Positions 41,785-52,374 of a stretch of DNA of 64,000 nucleotides are shown piece after piece. The position numbers and the translations under genes were made by a program. Each line of letters opens with the position of its first letter. The first letter of the stretch is position 1. The notes under the pieces are model-generated. The model searched no databases, was not told the DNA's origin, and saw nothing but the letters and a program-made list of their open reading frames with translations. The DNA comes from Letharia columbiana (taxonomy: Eukaryota > Ascomycota > Lecanoromycetes > Lecanorales > Parmeliaceae): positions 620,001 to 684,000 of the forward strand of contig NW_023501043.1 in assembly GCF_014066305.1 (NCBI RefSeq), written 5' to 3'.

Positions 41785-43776
41785 CGGGACAAGCGGCGTC
41801 TTTTGGCTGCTTGGAATGCCCTTTGGATGGTTGTATATGTCGATCGGCTGTGGCACTGCCACGAATACTCTTGTCGATAGAGTCCCAGATATGATCTAGG
41901 AACATTCCAATATACGCGACAAACAGCGTGAGAAAGTCTGACTTGTTGGGCCAAGTCAGTCCGAGCTTAGCTCATGATTTAACCCAAAGGTTGGCTCTCA
42001 GAGACGCAAAAGGTTACGTACCCTGCCTAACCCCATCTCGCCGGCACACCAGCCCCCCTCACACTCACCCTTCCCCTGATAAACCATCCGAATAGCCGCG
42101 ATAAGCTGGTGCTTGAATAACTTTATCATGAGACCAATAATCAAAACCATACTCGACTGAGCGATATCGTAGGAATCGTCGCCAGTCATAGCGCAGTTGC
42201 GAAGCCAGTTCCCCTCGTCCTCGCTCTCGCTCACATGATAAATTAAATCGAACTCTGCCTTCTCTGACATTGGACATGTGACGTTGACCTTACGACGCTT
42301 GTTGCGCGAGGTAGGAGGGATGGGTTCCTCGTCCTTTGGTCGGGAGGATCGATCCCCGGGATAGAATATTTCGGAGCTACTTTATCGTACGACAGCGGCG
42401 GAGCTTCTTCGTACCTTGGTAACTTTAGTCGCAAGGTATGCGTACAGGTTCAGTATAAGGACGGTGACCCACCGAGCTCAAAGTGGGACTGTCCTGCCCT
42501 CTCTTCTGCATAGCGTCTCTCCTCGAATGAGGACCCTTCTGCGAGCAAATGATGTTGCGGGGTCGACGAGTAGGATGGCGGGTGGAAGGGCAGTTTGATC
42601 GTGAAAGGCACTAGTTACGTGAGTCAAAATGTTCCTAGATAACTTCAGTATGGTTGTGAAGACGTACCGGACACCGGATTTGGGTGTTGCTTGTCTACTG
42701 CCATCAGGTCCTCTTCCTTGTGCAGAACAGCTTCGGGGAAAGCTGGAGTGGGACCCTTGCCGCTAACCACGGTGTCAGCCCGGTCACCACACATAATTGA
42801 GGTGAGATAGAGATACCAGGGCTAGTCGGCTGTTTTCGCTGCGGTGTCGGAATCCAAAAAGACATTACGCGTGAGGTGCAGGCCTTGCAGGTACCGAATT
42901 GCATCATAGAAATGTCGGTCGTGGTAACGGCCTCGTGAGTGTCGACTGACTTATACACCCAGGCTTCGCTGGCTTCTGCCATGATGGAATCCTGACGGAG
43001 CAACGCTATCAATCTTGCCAAAGAGAGATCGCTAATCTCCACTTCGGCCTTTGGCTTATTCAACTCCGGACGCTGCACAGTGACCGCGCTTTATGGCAGC
43101 CGGAATTGACCATCAGGATAATCACGATAGACAATGATTCCTTGTTGCGAAATGGTTCGAAGAGCTCCTTCGTATGTCAAGGGAGAGGGCTATAGAGATG
43201 TCGACACCCAAGGAGAGGGCCGGGTGGCTGCTGCCGCCATCATAGGGTGCTCTGGTAAGGTAGTTTCAGCAGGCGCAGGGGTCACGCTGGGCACGTCCTT
43301 GAGTCTCTTTCGCCCTTTGTTAATGAGATAAGGCATCATACCCTCGCATAATGCTCCTTCCACTTCGTTGAAGCTTCGGCGACAGCGTTCAGGTCACTGG
43401 CGAACTTATCAAGCCACTTCGAAACAACTTCATCCATTTTGGTTGCGTAGATGTCACGCCAGCTGCTGTTGATTCTGTCTTCTGCTTCGAACAAGCCAAA
43501 ATCTTGAGTCAAGGGGTCACAAAACTTCTTCCATCTCTCCCACAAGGCATCCTTCCTCGCGGCAAAGACCCTCCATGATGTATGCTTTGCCATAACTGTT
43601 TGCCCGGCCATGCGGTTTCCTCGAAGCCCGATAATACCTTCTACGCCATGATGTAAAAGACGGCGCGGTGTGTATGAGGTTGAGAGGGGAGAGGAAGTAG
43701 TGGTGGGCGAAGTGAGGAAGACGTGGTAAAGAATGTGAGATATGTACGGAGCCAATCCACTAGTGAGTTCAGCCAT
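41785..43776 (-). CDS. Multi-exon hypothetical gene
   Basis: Several minus-strand blocks read as protein in one direction: 43776-43354 (MAELTSGLAPYISHILYHVF; later TSWRVFAARKDALWERWKKF and FASDLNAVAEASTKWKEHYA), about 43170-42900 (TYEGALRTISQQGIIVYRDY and DLSLARLIALLRQDSIMAEA), about 42780-42670 (ending LHKEEDLMAVDKQHPNPVS before GTACGT), about 42590-42470 (LAEGSSFEERRYAEERAGQS), about 42340-42070 (CPMSEKAEFDLIYHVSESED and SSMVLIIGLMIKLFKHQLIA before GTGAGT) and about 41960-41785 (SDFLTLFVAYIGMFLDHIWD). Not all junctions resolve, and a stop at about 43205 needs an intron. Two hydrophobic segments near the end might be membrane helices. Function unknown; it may be partly decayed. Confidence 0.45.
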
Positions 43777-44118
43777 TGAACGTAAAGTTCCTCTCTGTGG
43801 GCTATTGTCGATGGAGACCTTGATATCAAAAGTATTATTACTGCGATCAACAGGTGCGGAATTAAATATGAAGTTGTTATCTCGAACAGTAGGTCCAAAG
43901 GATTATAGTTCATGGCAGAGGTCGGGTAATGTGTTGAGTTGATTCTTCACTACACCTGATTAAGATTCAGGTCACCCGCAGCAGTGTGCGAATTCACCAC
44001 ACGCCTATGTCCACACTCACTGACGTCTTAAATCCCAGCTAACAGACCTACAGCCTGACTTTACAAAGATCTCACGACCCTTCAAGACCCATCAGATTGC
44101 AAGATCCTATCAATCCAT
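43777..44118. promoter_or_regulatory. Divergent intergenic region
   Basis: 342 bp between the minus-strand ATG at 43776 and the plus-strand ATG at 44119, so it could act as a shared promoter. CT-rich leader sequence precedes 44119. No specific factor site assigned. Confidence 0.35.
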
Positions 44119-44485
44119 CATGGTTAGACAAGCAAAAGTTGTGGCCGATGAGCTGGGCGGAGAAGACCCAGGAATAGCCAGCGACGATGTGTATTATGAG
44201 TCCCCAGACCCTCATGTACGATGGCGGCAATTACGAACCCACCCCTGATCCGGCTAAGAAGGACGCAGAAACCTCGAATAATTCACGTGCGTGCAAAGTG
44301 AAGCTCATGTTCGAAGGCGAGACTTCCCTCATTCGAGACTTCTCTTTCTGAGCAGACCTTCACCCGTCCCAGAGCGTGAGCGCGAGGATGAACTGGTCCA
44401 CGGCTGGGTGATTCGACTCGATGCAACAAGCGATATCAGCAACTTACATTATCTTCGGACAGTCCCCCGTCAAACTAAATATGTG
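44119..44485 (+). pseudogene. Gene 5' fragment cut by a D repeat
   Basis: The start MVRQAKVVADELGGEDPGIA and VYYESPDPH looks natural. The frame then needs a one-base shift to continue as MYDGGNYEPTPDPAKKDAET. After about 44290 coding sense fades, and at 44486 D-family repeat sequence begins. A truncated acidic protein of unknown function. Confidence 0.4.
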
Positions 44486-44735
44486 CTGGGGCGCGGGGCT
44501 AATCAGTAGTAGAATGCGGAGGACTGGTTTTTGACTATCTCTGATTCTCAGGGAGACCCCTAAAACCCCTCGGACCCTTCGGGGGCTCTCCGAGGGCTCT
44601 CCGAGAGCTCGTGCCAGAGGGGCTCTTCTCGCAAGCTCGACAGACGAATACTTTATCAAATTTCGTCTACGCTACATTATCTGAAAGCGCATAAGTAATT
44701 CTACAACTCTACAGACTTAATTTATTATTCATTAT
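44486..44735. repeat. D-family repeat, copy 1
   Basis: It starts ATATGTGCTGGGGCGCGGG and shares with 54246-54880 and 55385-55910 the blocks CTCAGGGAGACCC, CCTCGGACCCTTCG, GGGCTCTCCGAG, TCTTCTCGCAAGCTCGA, GAATACTTTATCAAATTTCG and GAAAGCG. This copy lacks the long hairpin of the other two. Confidence 0.65.
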
Positions 44736-44767
44736 TAGGGGTTTTCAGAGTAACTTTTTTCCGCGTG

Positions 44768-44850
44768 GAATCGTCGGAGTTTCGGAGTTTCAGTGATTCG
44801 CCACCAAAATCTGGTGGCGAATCACTGAAACTCCGAAACTCCGACGATTC
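44768..44850. repeat. Perfect 39-bp-arm palindrome
   Basis: The arms (GAATCGTCGGAGTTTCGGAG... at 44768-44806 and its exact complement at 44812-44850) are separated by 5 bases (AAATC). An 83-bp hairpin with no mismatch; it contains two GGAGTTTC units per arm. Confidence 0.9.
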
Positions 44851-45047
44851 TATCTCCGAGAATAACCGCCAAAAAAGTACGGTTATTATGGAATATTCAA
44901 ATATTTAGATATTCGGATATTCGTAGACACTTCACGTGACTATTTTAGGTAAATTTCGAGTATTATTTGGGCCTTCCTATTCTTTCTATCTATCTTCCAC
45001 ACGCCTATATCCTTTTAACACGCCATAATAGAAAAGAGAAAGCCCAC

Positions 45048-45325
45048 CGTCACTCTCAGCGTCACTCACCGTCACTCCCACCGTCACTCCCACCGTCACT
45101 CCCACCGTTACTCCCACCGTTCCCACCGTCCCCCCACCGTCCCCCCACCTCCCCCACCGTCCCGTCCCACCGTCGCCCACTCCTCCCACCGTCACTCCCA
45201 CCGTCACTCCCACCGTCACTCCCACCGTCACTCCCACCGTCACTCCCACCGTCACTCTCACCGTTACTCCCACCGTCACTCTCACCGTCACTCCCACCAT
45301 CACTCCCACCGTCACTCTCTCTAAC
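45048..45325. repeat. 12-bp minisatellite (CACTCCCACCGT)n
   Basis: About 20 imperfect units, with a C-rich interruption at 45120-45185. The open frames across it on both strands are products of the repeat. Confidence 0.9.
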
Positions 45326-45464
45326 ACTCAAAGAACTTGTAACCCTAAGATCAAATGGTTGTAATAAGATATAGATCTTATTATCAATTGATTCTATGCA
45401 CGAGACGAGGCAATCACACCGATATTCATAGAGGAAAAGGAATCGAAGAAGGTGGCTTTGAAGA

Positions 45465-45605
45465 TTTTGATTTTTTTTTTCCAGCTTCCTCTTTGGGACG
45501 TACTAGTACCCGTTTGTACCCGCGTTTAGATCGAAGATGAGGAAATAAGACCGTAGCGTGAGGCAAACCCTTTTTATTCAATTTTTTTTTTTTTTTTTTT
45601 TGGGG
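45465..45605. repeat. D-family tail and poly-T
   Basis: TTCCAGCTTCCTCTTTGGGA, then GTACCCGCGTTTAGATCGAA and GAGGAAATAAG, match the 3' part of the D copies near 54945 and 55970. A T20 run lies at 45581-45601. Confidence 0.55.
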
Positions 45606-45790
45606 GGTTTTGGTATGTAGGAAATATTCACTCCCTGCGTACATTGTAGCACTAACTGCGACTGCGGAGTGGCCATTAAATCTACCCTATCAAATTCAAA
45701 TACTCCTCCCATTTGACTTTGTACGATTACCGACTATCCTCCTAGTAGTACGCACTCGGTTCACCTACCTGTACTCCCTTTCCTACAGTT

Positions 45791-48210
45791 ATGCCACCAG
45801 GACGGCCCAAGAAAGACGTAGAGTCACACAAGGAGTTCATCCTCCACCTTCATGACCAGAACAAGGAGTACAAAGAGATCTTACGACGTCTATCTACTCA
45901 GCGCGGCTTTAACATCAGTAAGAATGTGCTCGAGCAACACCTGCGGATATGGGCCAAGAAACGCTACGATAAACCAGAGTGCAGGGACGAGACACTCCGC
46001 GATGCTCTCATTGCGACTCTGTTCCTTCAGCAAAACGCAAATGATAAAGAGATATTAGTGGTACTGGAGGCGAAGGATCTACGTGTGACTTCAGATAAGC
46101 TCCGGCGATTGAGAGTGGCAATGGGTTTGAGAAGAAAACGTCCGCTGAAGGATGCTCGCTCTCATGATGAGGAGATTATACGCATTATCACAGAGCATCT
46201 GGATCAGGGTGTCATTGGTGGCTGGGCCCTCACGCATCTTTACGCATACTTTCGTCGTAACGGTGTGTTTATCTCGAGGAACGATATCATGTACACCTTA
46301 AGACTCGTGGATCCGGAGCGCGTCAGTGGTAGATACCAGAAGAAACAGCACAGAAGGAAGAAGTTTTTGGTAGCCGGCCCCAATGCTATATGGTCAGTTG
46401 ACGCCCACTGCAAGCCAGAGATCATTGGCATTCAGATCTACGCCGTGATCGATGCGTACTCCCGCAAGGTCATCTGGATCTATGTGGGAGGCTCCGGACG
46501 CACAGCTGTCAGCGTCGTAAAGCAGTTTTTGATGTATATGGAAGAGCATAAGATTATGCCGGAAAGGTTTCGTTCAGACCGGGGTGTTGAGACCATCCTT
46601 ATTGCCGATGCATTTCATCAATTGTGTGAAGTACAAGAAGATCGATCGGAAGAGGATCGTGCCATTGAGAAGTGCTGGATGTTTGGCAAAAGCACCGCTA
46701 ATCAACGTATTGAATCTTGGTGGATGCATCTACAGTCCTCACAACTCCGTCAATGGGTGCTCTTCTTCGACCGGTTGAAGGAGGAAAACCACTTTGTAAA
46801 GGATCGGCTAGCGGATACCATTGCTGTGTACGCTATCTATATGCCCTTGGTTCGAGCGGAGGCCTTTGAGTTTGTTAAGAATTGGAATGAGCACCGAATT
46901 CGCAAGCAAAAGACTCGCCCGCATGTGACTTCCGGTTTGCCATGGTTTATGTACGAATATCCCGAGGAACCAGCGGTGGACTGCTCCAGCGTACCGAATC
47001 CTGACCTTGTTGATACACTTCATCAAGAAGTGGAAGCATACGATCTGGATGAGTACCTTCCCGCGGTGACACTACAGTGGTGTCATGAGAAGATGCGATC
47101 GCTTAGTTTTGATCCGGCAACTTTGACGGCAAAGGATGTACTTGAGGAGGAGGGAATGGGAAGACGTGTGCACGGTCACGTTTTTGTCCTTCTCAAGCAG
47201 GAGGTCGAACGGCATCTCGCTGTGGGTAACAACAGTCCAACCCTGACGTTAACGCAGATACCAAAGGGAGCTGGGTCTTGGAAGCCTTCTGAAAAGGCTA
47301 TGACAGCCTTTCATGAGGCTTAGAGGAATGAGGAGCCAGCGGAGTTCAGGGATCACATGGATAATGTTCTTGCAGAGTCAGATGATGAGAACTATACGTC
47401 TGAGGGCGAATTACATTTTCATACCCCAAACTATGCGATCCTTACAAATTCATACCCCATCTTACATTTTCATACCCCAATGGGGTATGAATTTGTAAGA
47501 TGCCATTAATAGGGGTATGATTATGTAAGTTGCCATCTACAGGGGTATGATTTTGTAAGTTGCCATAGTGGCCTGGAATTGCTACCTAAGGGCCTACTTT
47601 CGAAATTTTGCAGAGGCTTTGAACCATCAAGGAGAGGATTAGAAGTAAGGGAATCTCTCCGACCGCATCTAATGAAAATTTTAACAGCTCCAAGACATCA
47701 GACGGAAGCCGAGCGGGCCAACTCGAGGGCCAAACGCAAGCACCCCACCCCACAACACCACACCACACCACCGTCATCGACAGCGGAGTCGACGACCACT
47801 ACCTGACGCTCAGTGGAGCCTACCGACCGCCATCTGCCAGGCAGCTACCGCTATCGTTCAAGACCCCCGTCCTCTACCTCTCTTTGGCATATCACTAACT
47901 AAGGTGACAGAAGCCCGTCGTCTTTGACCACCACTACGTCCTCTGGTACACTTTACACTTCCAGGGCACAGGGACGGCTACATCTACAAGTTGGTGGCAT
48001 CTTACATTTTCATACCCCAAGAAATGGCAACTTACATTTTCATACCCCAAGTAGTGGCAACTTACAAATTCATACCCCATTTTTTTGGTGAGGGGTATGA
48101 AAATGTAAGATGGGGTATGAATTTGTAAGGATCGCATAGTTTGGGGTATGAATTTGTAATTTGCCCATACGTCTGAGGGTCAGGCATCGGTCGACGGTGA
48201 GGAAGGTTAA
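45791..48210 (+). pseudogene. Retroviral-integrase-like DDE transposase gene, broken
   Basis: A 510-residue ORF (45791-47323). N-terminal part (1-120): two HTH-type segments beginning MPPGRPKKDVESHKEFIL, as in fungal proteins of the integrase-core group. Residues about 195-380 form the RNase-H-fold catalytic core: WSVDAH (D204), YAVIDAYSRKVIWIYVGGSG, RSDRGVET (D263) and STANQRIESWW (E308), a complete DDE triad. After the TAG at 47321 the same frame continues open for about 26 codons to the A MITE. After the MITE and its duplicated target ATACGTCTGA it goes on as EGQASVDGEEG to TAA at 48208-48210. So the original protein was about 550 residues, and lost its tail by a stop mutation (probably CAG to TAG) and an insertion. 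The core is intact, so the shortened protein might still fold. Confidence 0.85.
47404..48166. mobile_element. Family A MITE, intact copy 2 (763 bp)
   Basis: It starts GGGCGAATTACATTTTC and ends TTTGTAATTTGCCC. The flanks are ATACGTCTGA at 47394-47403 and 48167-48176, a perfect 10-bp duplication. It is near-identical to 6089-6874 except for a 23-bp deletion (after GGAGAGGAT, near 47640) and scattered substitutions. It interrupts the tail of the integrase-like gene. Confidence 0.92.
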
Positions 48211-48262
48211 TCGTTGGCCTCCTCGATTGATACTCTTCCATTGTTCAAAGGAACACACACCT

Positions 48263-48317
48263 CATGAGTCTCTTCCAACACACACTTATGATAAGTGTGT
48301 GTTGGAAGAGACTCATG
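48263..48317. repeat. Perfect 27-bp-arm palindrome
   Basis: CATGAGTCTCTTCCAACACA... at 48263-48289 and its exact complement at 48291-48317 are separated by a single G. It lies about 50 bp after the original stop of the integrase-like gene, so it could be an end feature of that element or a terminator-like hairpin. Confidence 0.9.
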
Positions 48318-48949
48318 GTAAGCATGCCACTCTCGCACCAAACAAAGCCCCTGTTTCCCCAGCAAATCAACAGGCGGCCCGGTAAAACCTCGGACATCGT
48401 GTTTTTGAACGAATTGAATTCATCCGAAGTCCATATATTGCGCCCATGCCTCACTTTTTAGTACTCAGAAATCGATTGCTCAGACGCTTATCGTTCAACC
48501 CACTTCACATAAGCCCTACCAAGCATGCTCCCCTTGTTAGCATACTTATAAAGGTCTTCCGAAGCCATGGTGCGGCATCTGCAGGCCTCACTGTCGCCGT
48601 TGGTGGCCTCGATCGATATCGACTATCTGGTATGTCATGGAGAAAACCACCAAAAGATCATATGATATTGTTTTAAAGTTTAGTGCTCGCGGTTCGGTTC
48701 GGCTCGGGGGCACCCGGACCAATCATATTGCACCATCCGACAATTCCTTCTCTGCCCGAAAATCAAATATCAAATAGCCACTCAATGACAAGATACCTAT
48801 TCAGCCACCATTTCTACATTTCTTCACTAAATCTCTTCAAACTGAAAGCCCATTAACGCTTGAGTAGTGTGCTCGCGACCATGTATTTACTAGACTCTTG
48901 AAGGACCTCGCTGTCGCCTACACCGCCTTTATAAAGATAGATTTCTCTA
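48318..48949. other. Interval without a confident gene
   Basis: Only short frames without motifs. Probably 3' flank of the integrase-like element followed by old repeat sequence. Confidence 0.35.
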
Positions 48950-49260
48950 CAAACCTCAAAATGGTGGCGTTTCTTTGCAGAGGTCTAGAATGCTTGTTTC
49001 TTATTCAATTAAGATACCGTGAAGAGTAAGGATACTTCGAATGTTACTCTTTCGAATGGTGTTGCTCCGCAGAGGGGGTTCATTGTATGGTTGTGGAGTG
49101 TTTTAGACTTTTGACCGATATGCTCGGTTTCCTCTTTCGGATTCTTAGTGGATATGCTCGGTTCGCTGTTCGGGCTGTATTTGTTGTTCGGGCTGTATTC
49201 GTGACCGAGTATGTAACACCGAATGTGTAACCAATTGTGTGACCGAGGTCTTTTGATTAT
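48950..49260 (-). repeat. Gypsy leader/LTR-like fragment
   Basis: 48970-49065 matches the leader at 13375-13480 (TTTCTTTGCAGAGGTCT, CCGTGAAG, CTCTTTCGAATGGT). Next to it are repeats of ATGCTCGGTT and GTTCGGGCTGTATT (49110-49200), probably LTR sequence. No gag follows on the minus strand. Confidence 0.4.
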
Positions 49261-49329
49261 GAATATCTCGCTATTGCCCACATTATTCGACTGTCTCTCT
49301 CATATCTACACCCATACCTATTACTGATT

Positions 49330-50517
49330 ATGGCCAAATTTACACGTTTCTGTGAGGATCTACCGGGCTTCGATCACCACACATTACGGCCTGGAAAAGG
49401 ATGTGTGGGCTGTGGAGTCGAGGGCCGGGAGCAACAGCCAAAGGCCCCAATTTCTATCATAGATATTCATGACTCCCCCAGGCCAGCACGCATGCTTGGA
49501 AAGAGAGAGACGCCGGCTAGTTTGAGTCGTACTAGCTCCATTACCAGGGACCAGGCTCTCAACGATACCCGATCTCATGCAGGTAGTCGGGCTATGCACA
49601 CAGGTGGCATCAGTGATCGTGCCCGATCCAATGACAGTGGTGTCACAGCGTCTATTTCCAAGGCTTTGGTGACACCGCGTCATCAATTCTATGATCCAGC
49701 AAGCCTAGATCTTCTGGAGCTTGAGTATACCAATAATAAGTCTTTTCGTACGTAATTACCATTGCTGAATAGTTGATGTTGACTGATCCAACAAATATAG
49801 GTTCTATCTCACTGAGATTAGTGGATAAAAATCTACCTGGGCTGGATATCGAGCAATGGATCAAAGAAGACATGGTTCCAGAAGGTGAAACCTGGAATGC
49901 TATCATCTACGATCCTCGAGTGACTCGTCGACGGCAAAGGTCCTTCTTCTACACCACGTCGCTTTCCACTTAGTGTCCTTAACAGCGATTTCACACGCGA
50001 TATCCTCCAAGCCTGCAAGGAAGAGAAGGGTGAGCGCACGCTCTTCATAGTATGTGAAATACCGGATCCGGATTACCTGCAAGCAGTGGAAAGTCCCATC
50101 AAGGAAGACAAGGCTACACGCAAGAAGGCAGCCAAAAAGGAGCCGGAGTCGAAGAAGGATAAGACCAAGAAGGAGAGTAAGCCTACACCAGCGGAGTTCA
50201 AAGCACCGTTGAGGCCTAGCACACGTGCAACGAAGAAGGATCCGGGCGAGGACTTGCAAGGTGACGTTGTTGAGACTGGTAGTCTTAAGCTGGAAGGGAT
50301 CAAAGAGGAAGGTCTTGAAGTTAAAGAGGAAGGTAGCGGTGAGACTGAGAGTGATGAAGAAGAAGACGATGAGGTATGATCTACATGTCTACGAAAGCTT
50401 CTTGTGTACTGACTATTCAAGGTGGACCCGTCTAAGTCTCATAAGAGGGGTGCTTCTGTTACATCGCCTGAAGGTAAGAACGCTACAAAGAGGGGTGGAA
50501 GAGTAGCGCCGAGATGA
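49330..50517 (+). pseudogene. Hypothetical three-exon gene with one-base insertion
   Basis: Exons 49330-49747, 49801-50373 and 50422-50517, introns of 53 and 48 bp, GT..AG. The total is 1,087 nt, one more than a multiple of three. The frame changes at about 49925-49930, where GTGACTCGTCGACGG would need one T less to run VTRDGKG. With that correction the protein has about 361 residues: an N-terminal part with C-x2-C (GCVGCGVEG), a Ser/Arg/Thr-rich linker, a compact middle (SISLRLVDKNLPGLDIEQWI, then SDFTRDILQACKEEKGERTL and FIVCEIPDPDYLQAVE) and a long Lys/Glu-rich tail ending GGRVAPR. No family recognised. Sequencing error or a real lesion cannot be told apart. Confidence 0.55.
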
Positions 50518-50982
50518 GGCTGTCGTCTAGGTATGAGTTGAAAACAGGTAGCATTTGTGGTGTCATGATTTGTGGCCACTGGTGCCGATGTCTTTCTTGA
50601 CTTGCGATGCTGACATGCGCCTCCATGATACGCCCTGAGGTCGCTCTCATTTGGCAGGGTAGCGCAAACCCTCAGTTGGCGTTCATCTGATATTTTTCTA
50701 CCAGCCTCATTCTTACCATGTGCGCTGTTCGAACCGATGGTGACATGACCTTATCATTAATAGCTAACCGTCCACCACCCATATCGGACCGAGATATGGG
50801 TCCTAGCTACCATGGACGGTGCTCGGTAGCGGCGTCCAGTACACCTTGCCGTCGCCAGACCTCACTGCCGTACTCGAGATTTTCGTCATCCGAGTCCATG
50901 CTGACATAGCCTCACCAGCTCACCTAGCTATCCACCACCCACATCGGACCGAGCTACAGGTCCTAGCTACCGTCGGGTTTGC
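50518..50982. repeat. Interval with a direct duplication
   Basis: No gene supported. A segment of about 55 bp (CCACCACCCATATCGGACCG ... CCTAGCTACCATGGACG) at 50768-50818 returns with changes at 50932-50977, about 164 bp apart. Confidence 0.5.
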
Positions 50983-51103
50983 TCCTTGGGACGGGCTAAT
51001 TACCGAATCATACCCCGAAACTATGAATCCTTACCGAATCATACCCCTAATTACTGAATCATACCCCTACACCAAAATTTGGGGTATGATTCGGTAATTA
51101 ATT

Positions 51104-51773
51104 GGGCTAATTACCGAATCATACCCCGAAACTATGAATCCTTACCGAATCATACCCCTAATTACTGAATCATACCCCTACACCAAAATTTGGGGTATGA
51201 TTCGGTAAGGATTAATTGCTTGGGGTATGATTCGGTAATTTACCAAACTTGCTGTGTAGACTATTGGGAGTGAAGACTATGTGTGAAAGTCACAGACTAA
51301 ATATAGACAGGCTGGGGGGTCAAATTTAGCCCACTGTTAGCAGCAGCCCCACGGGGGCCCTATTTAGGTCCAAATAGGGGTGTCTGGCTGTCAAGCGCAA
51401 AAAAAGCCTGGTCCCGGGGGTGTCTGCGCTTGACAGCCAGACACCCCTATTTAAACCTAAATAGGGCCCCCGTAGGGCCGTCGCAGGGCCCCCGTGGGGG
51501 CTGCTGCTAACACCCACTCGGCTTTCGTCTGATATATTTAAGCTGGTAGGTCACCCATTGAATACGGTCGGAGATATTTCCTCTTTTCTATGGTCGGATG
51601 GCCCAGGTCGCGAATTTTCTCCTTTGCGATTTTTATCATGAATGGCAAATTACCGAATCATACCCCAAGTAATGGCAAATTACTGAATCATACCCCTAGG
51701 GGTATGATTCAGTAATTAGGGGTATGATTCGGTAAGGATTCATAGTTTCGGGGTATGAATTAGTAATTAGCCC
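51104..51773. mobile_element. Family B MITE (inner), 670 bp
   Basis: A full unit from GGGCTAATTACC to TAATTAGCCC. It inserted next to a ...ATTAATT site of the outer element: left flank TAATTAATT and right flank GGATTAATT, consistent with a 9- or 10-bp duplication in which the left copy lost three bases (AGG). Its sequence is close to that of the outer element. Confidence 0.8.
51335..51512. mobile_element. H-family foldback element, complete (178 bp)
   Basis: The ends TGTTAGCAGCAGCCCC and GGGGGCTGCTGCTAACA are inverted, and nearly the whole element is one long stem (AAATAGGGGTGTCTGGCTGT and its complement) with a short loop containing AAAAAAAGCCTGGTCCCGGG. The flanks CCCAC (51330-51334 and 51513-51517) form a 5-bp duplication. 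Confidence 0.8.
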
Positions 51774-51899
51774 GGATTAATTGCTTGGGGTATGATTCGG
51801 TAATTTACCAAACTTGTTGTGTAGACTATTGGGAGTGAAGACTATGTGTGAGAGTCACAGACTGGGTGTAGACAGGCTGGGGGGCTAGATTTAGCCCAC

Positions 51900-52078
51900 T
51901 GTTAGCAGCAGCCCCCACGGGGGCCCTATTTAGGTCTAAATAGGGGTGTCTGGCTGTCAAGCGCAAAAAAAGCCTGATCCCGGGGGTGTCTGCGCTTGAC
52001 AGCTAGACCCCTCTATTTAAACCTAAATAGGGCCCCCGTAGGGCCGTCGCAGGGCCCCCGTGGGAGCTGCTGCTAACA
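51900..52078. mobile_element. H-family foldback element, complete (179 bp)
   Basis: Same structure and same place within the outer B element as the copy at 51335-51512, again flanked by CCCAC (51895-51899 and 52079-52083). Since it is at the same site in both B copies, H was already part of the B element before it multiplied. Confidence 0.8.
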
Positions 52079-52374
52079 CCCACTCGGCTTTCGTCTGATA
52101 TTTAAGCTGGTAGGTTATCCATTAAATACGGTCGGAGATATTTCCTCTTTTCTGTGGTCGACTGGCCCAGGTCGCGAATTTTTCTCCTTTGCGATTTTTG
52201 TCATGAATGGCAAATTACCGAATCATACCCCAAGTAATGGCAAATTACTGAATCATACCCCTAGGGGTATGATTCAGTAATTAGGGGTATGATTCGGTAA
52301 GGATTCATAGTTTCGGGGTATGAATTAGTAATTAGCCCTCCTTGGGACCGTGCAGCACTCGTCGACCAGCCGAG

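Larger units (their letters stand above)
50993..52338. mobile_element. Family B MITE (outer), with 10-bp target duplication
   Basis: It starts GGGCTAATTACCGAATC and ends GAATTAGTAATTAGCCC. The flanks are TCCTTGGGAC at 50983-50992 and 52339-52348, a perfect 10-bp duplication. A second, complete B element sits inside (51104-51773). Outer parts: left motif array 50993-51103; right part 51774-52338 with an H hairpin (51900-52078), the conserved core (52100-52195) and the right array. Well preserved, no RIP. Confidence 0.92.

Noticed and set aside
44967..45374. Pro/Ser-rich ORF and Val/Thr/Gly ORFs across the minisatellite
   Set aside because: A 12-bp repeat leaves all frames open; there is no start context, domain or splice evidence.
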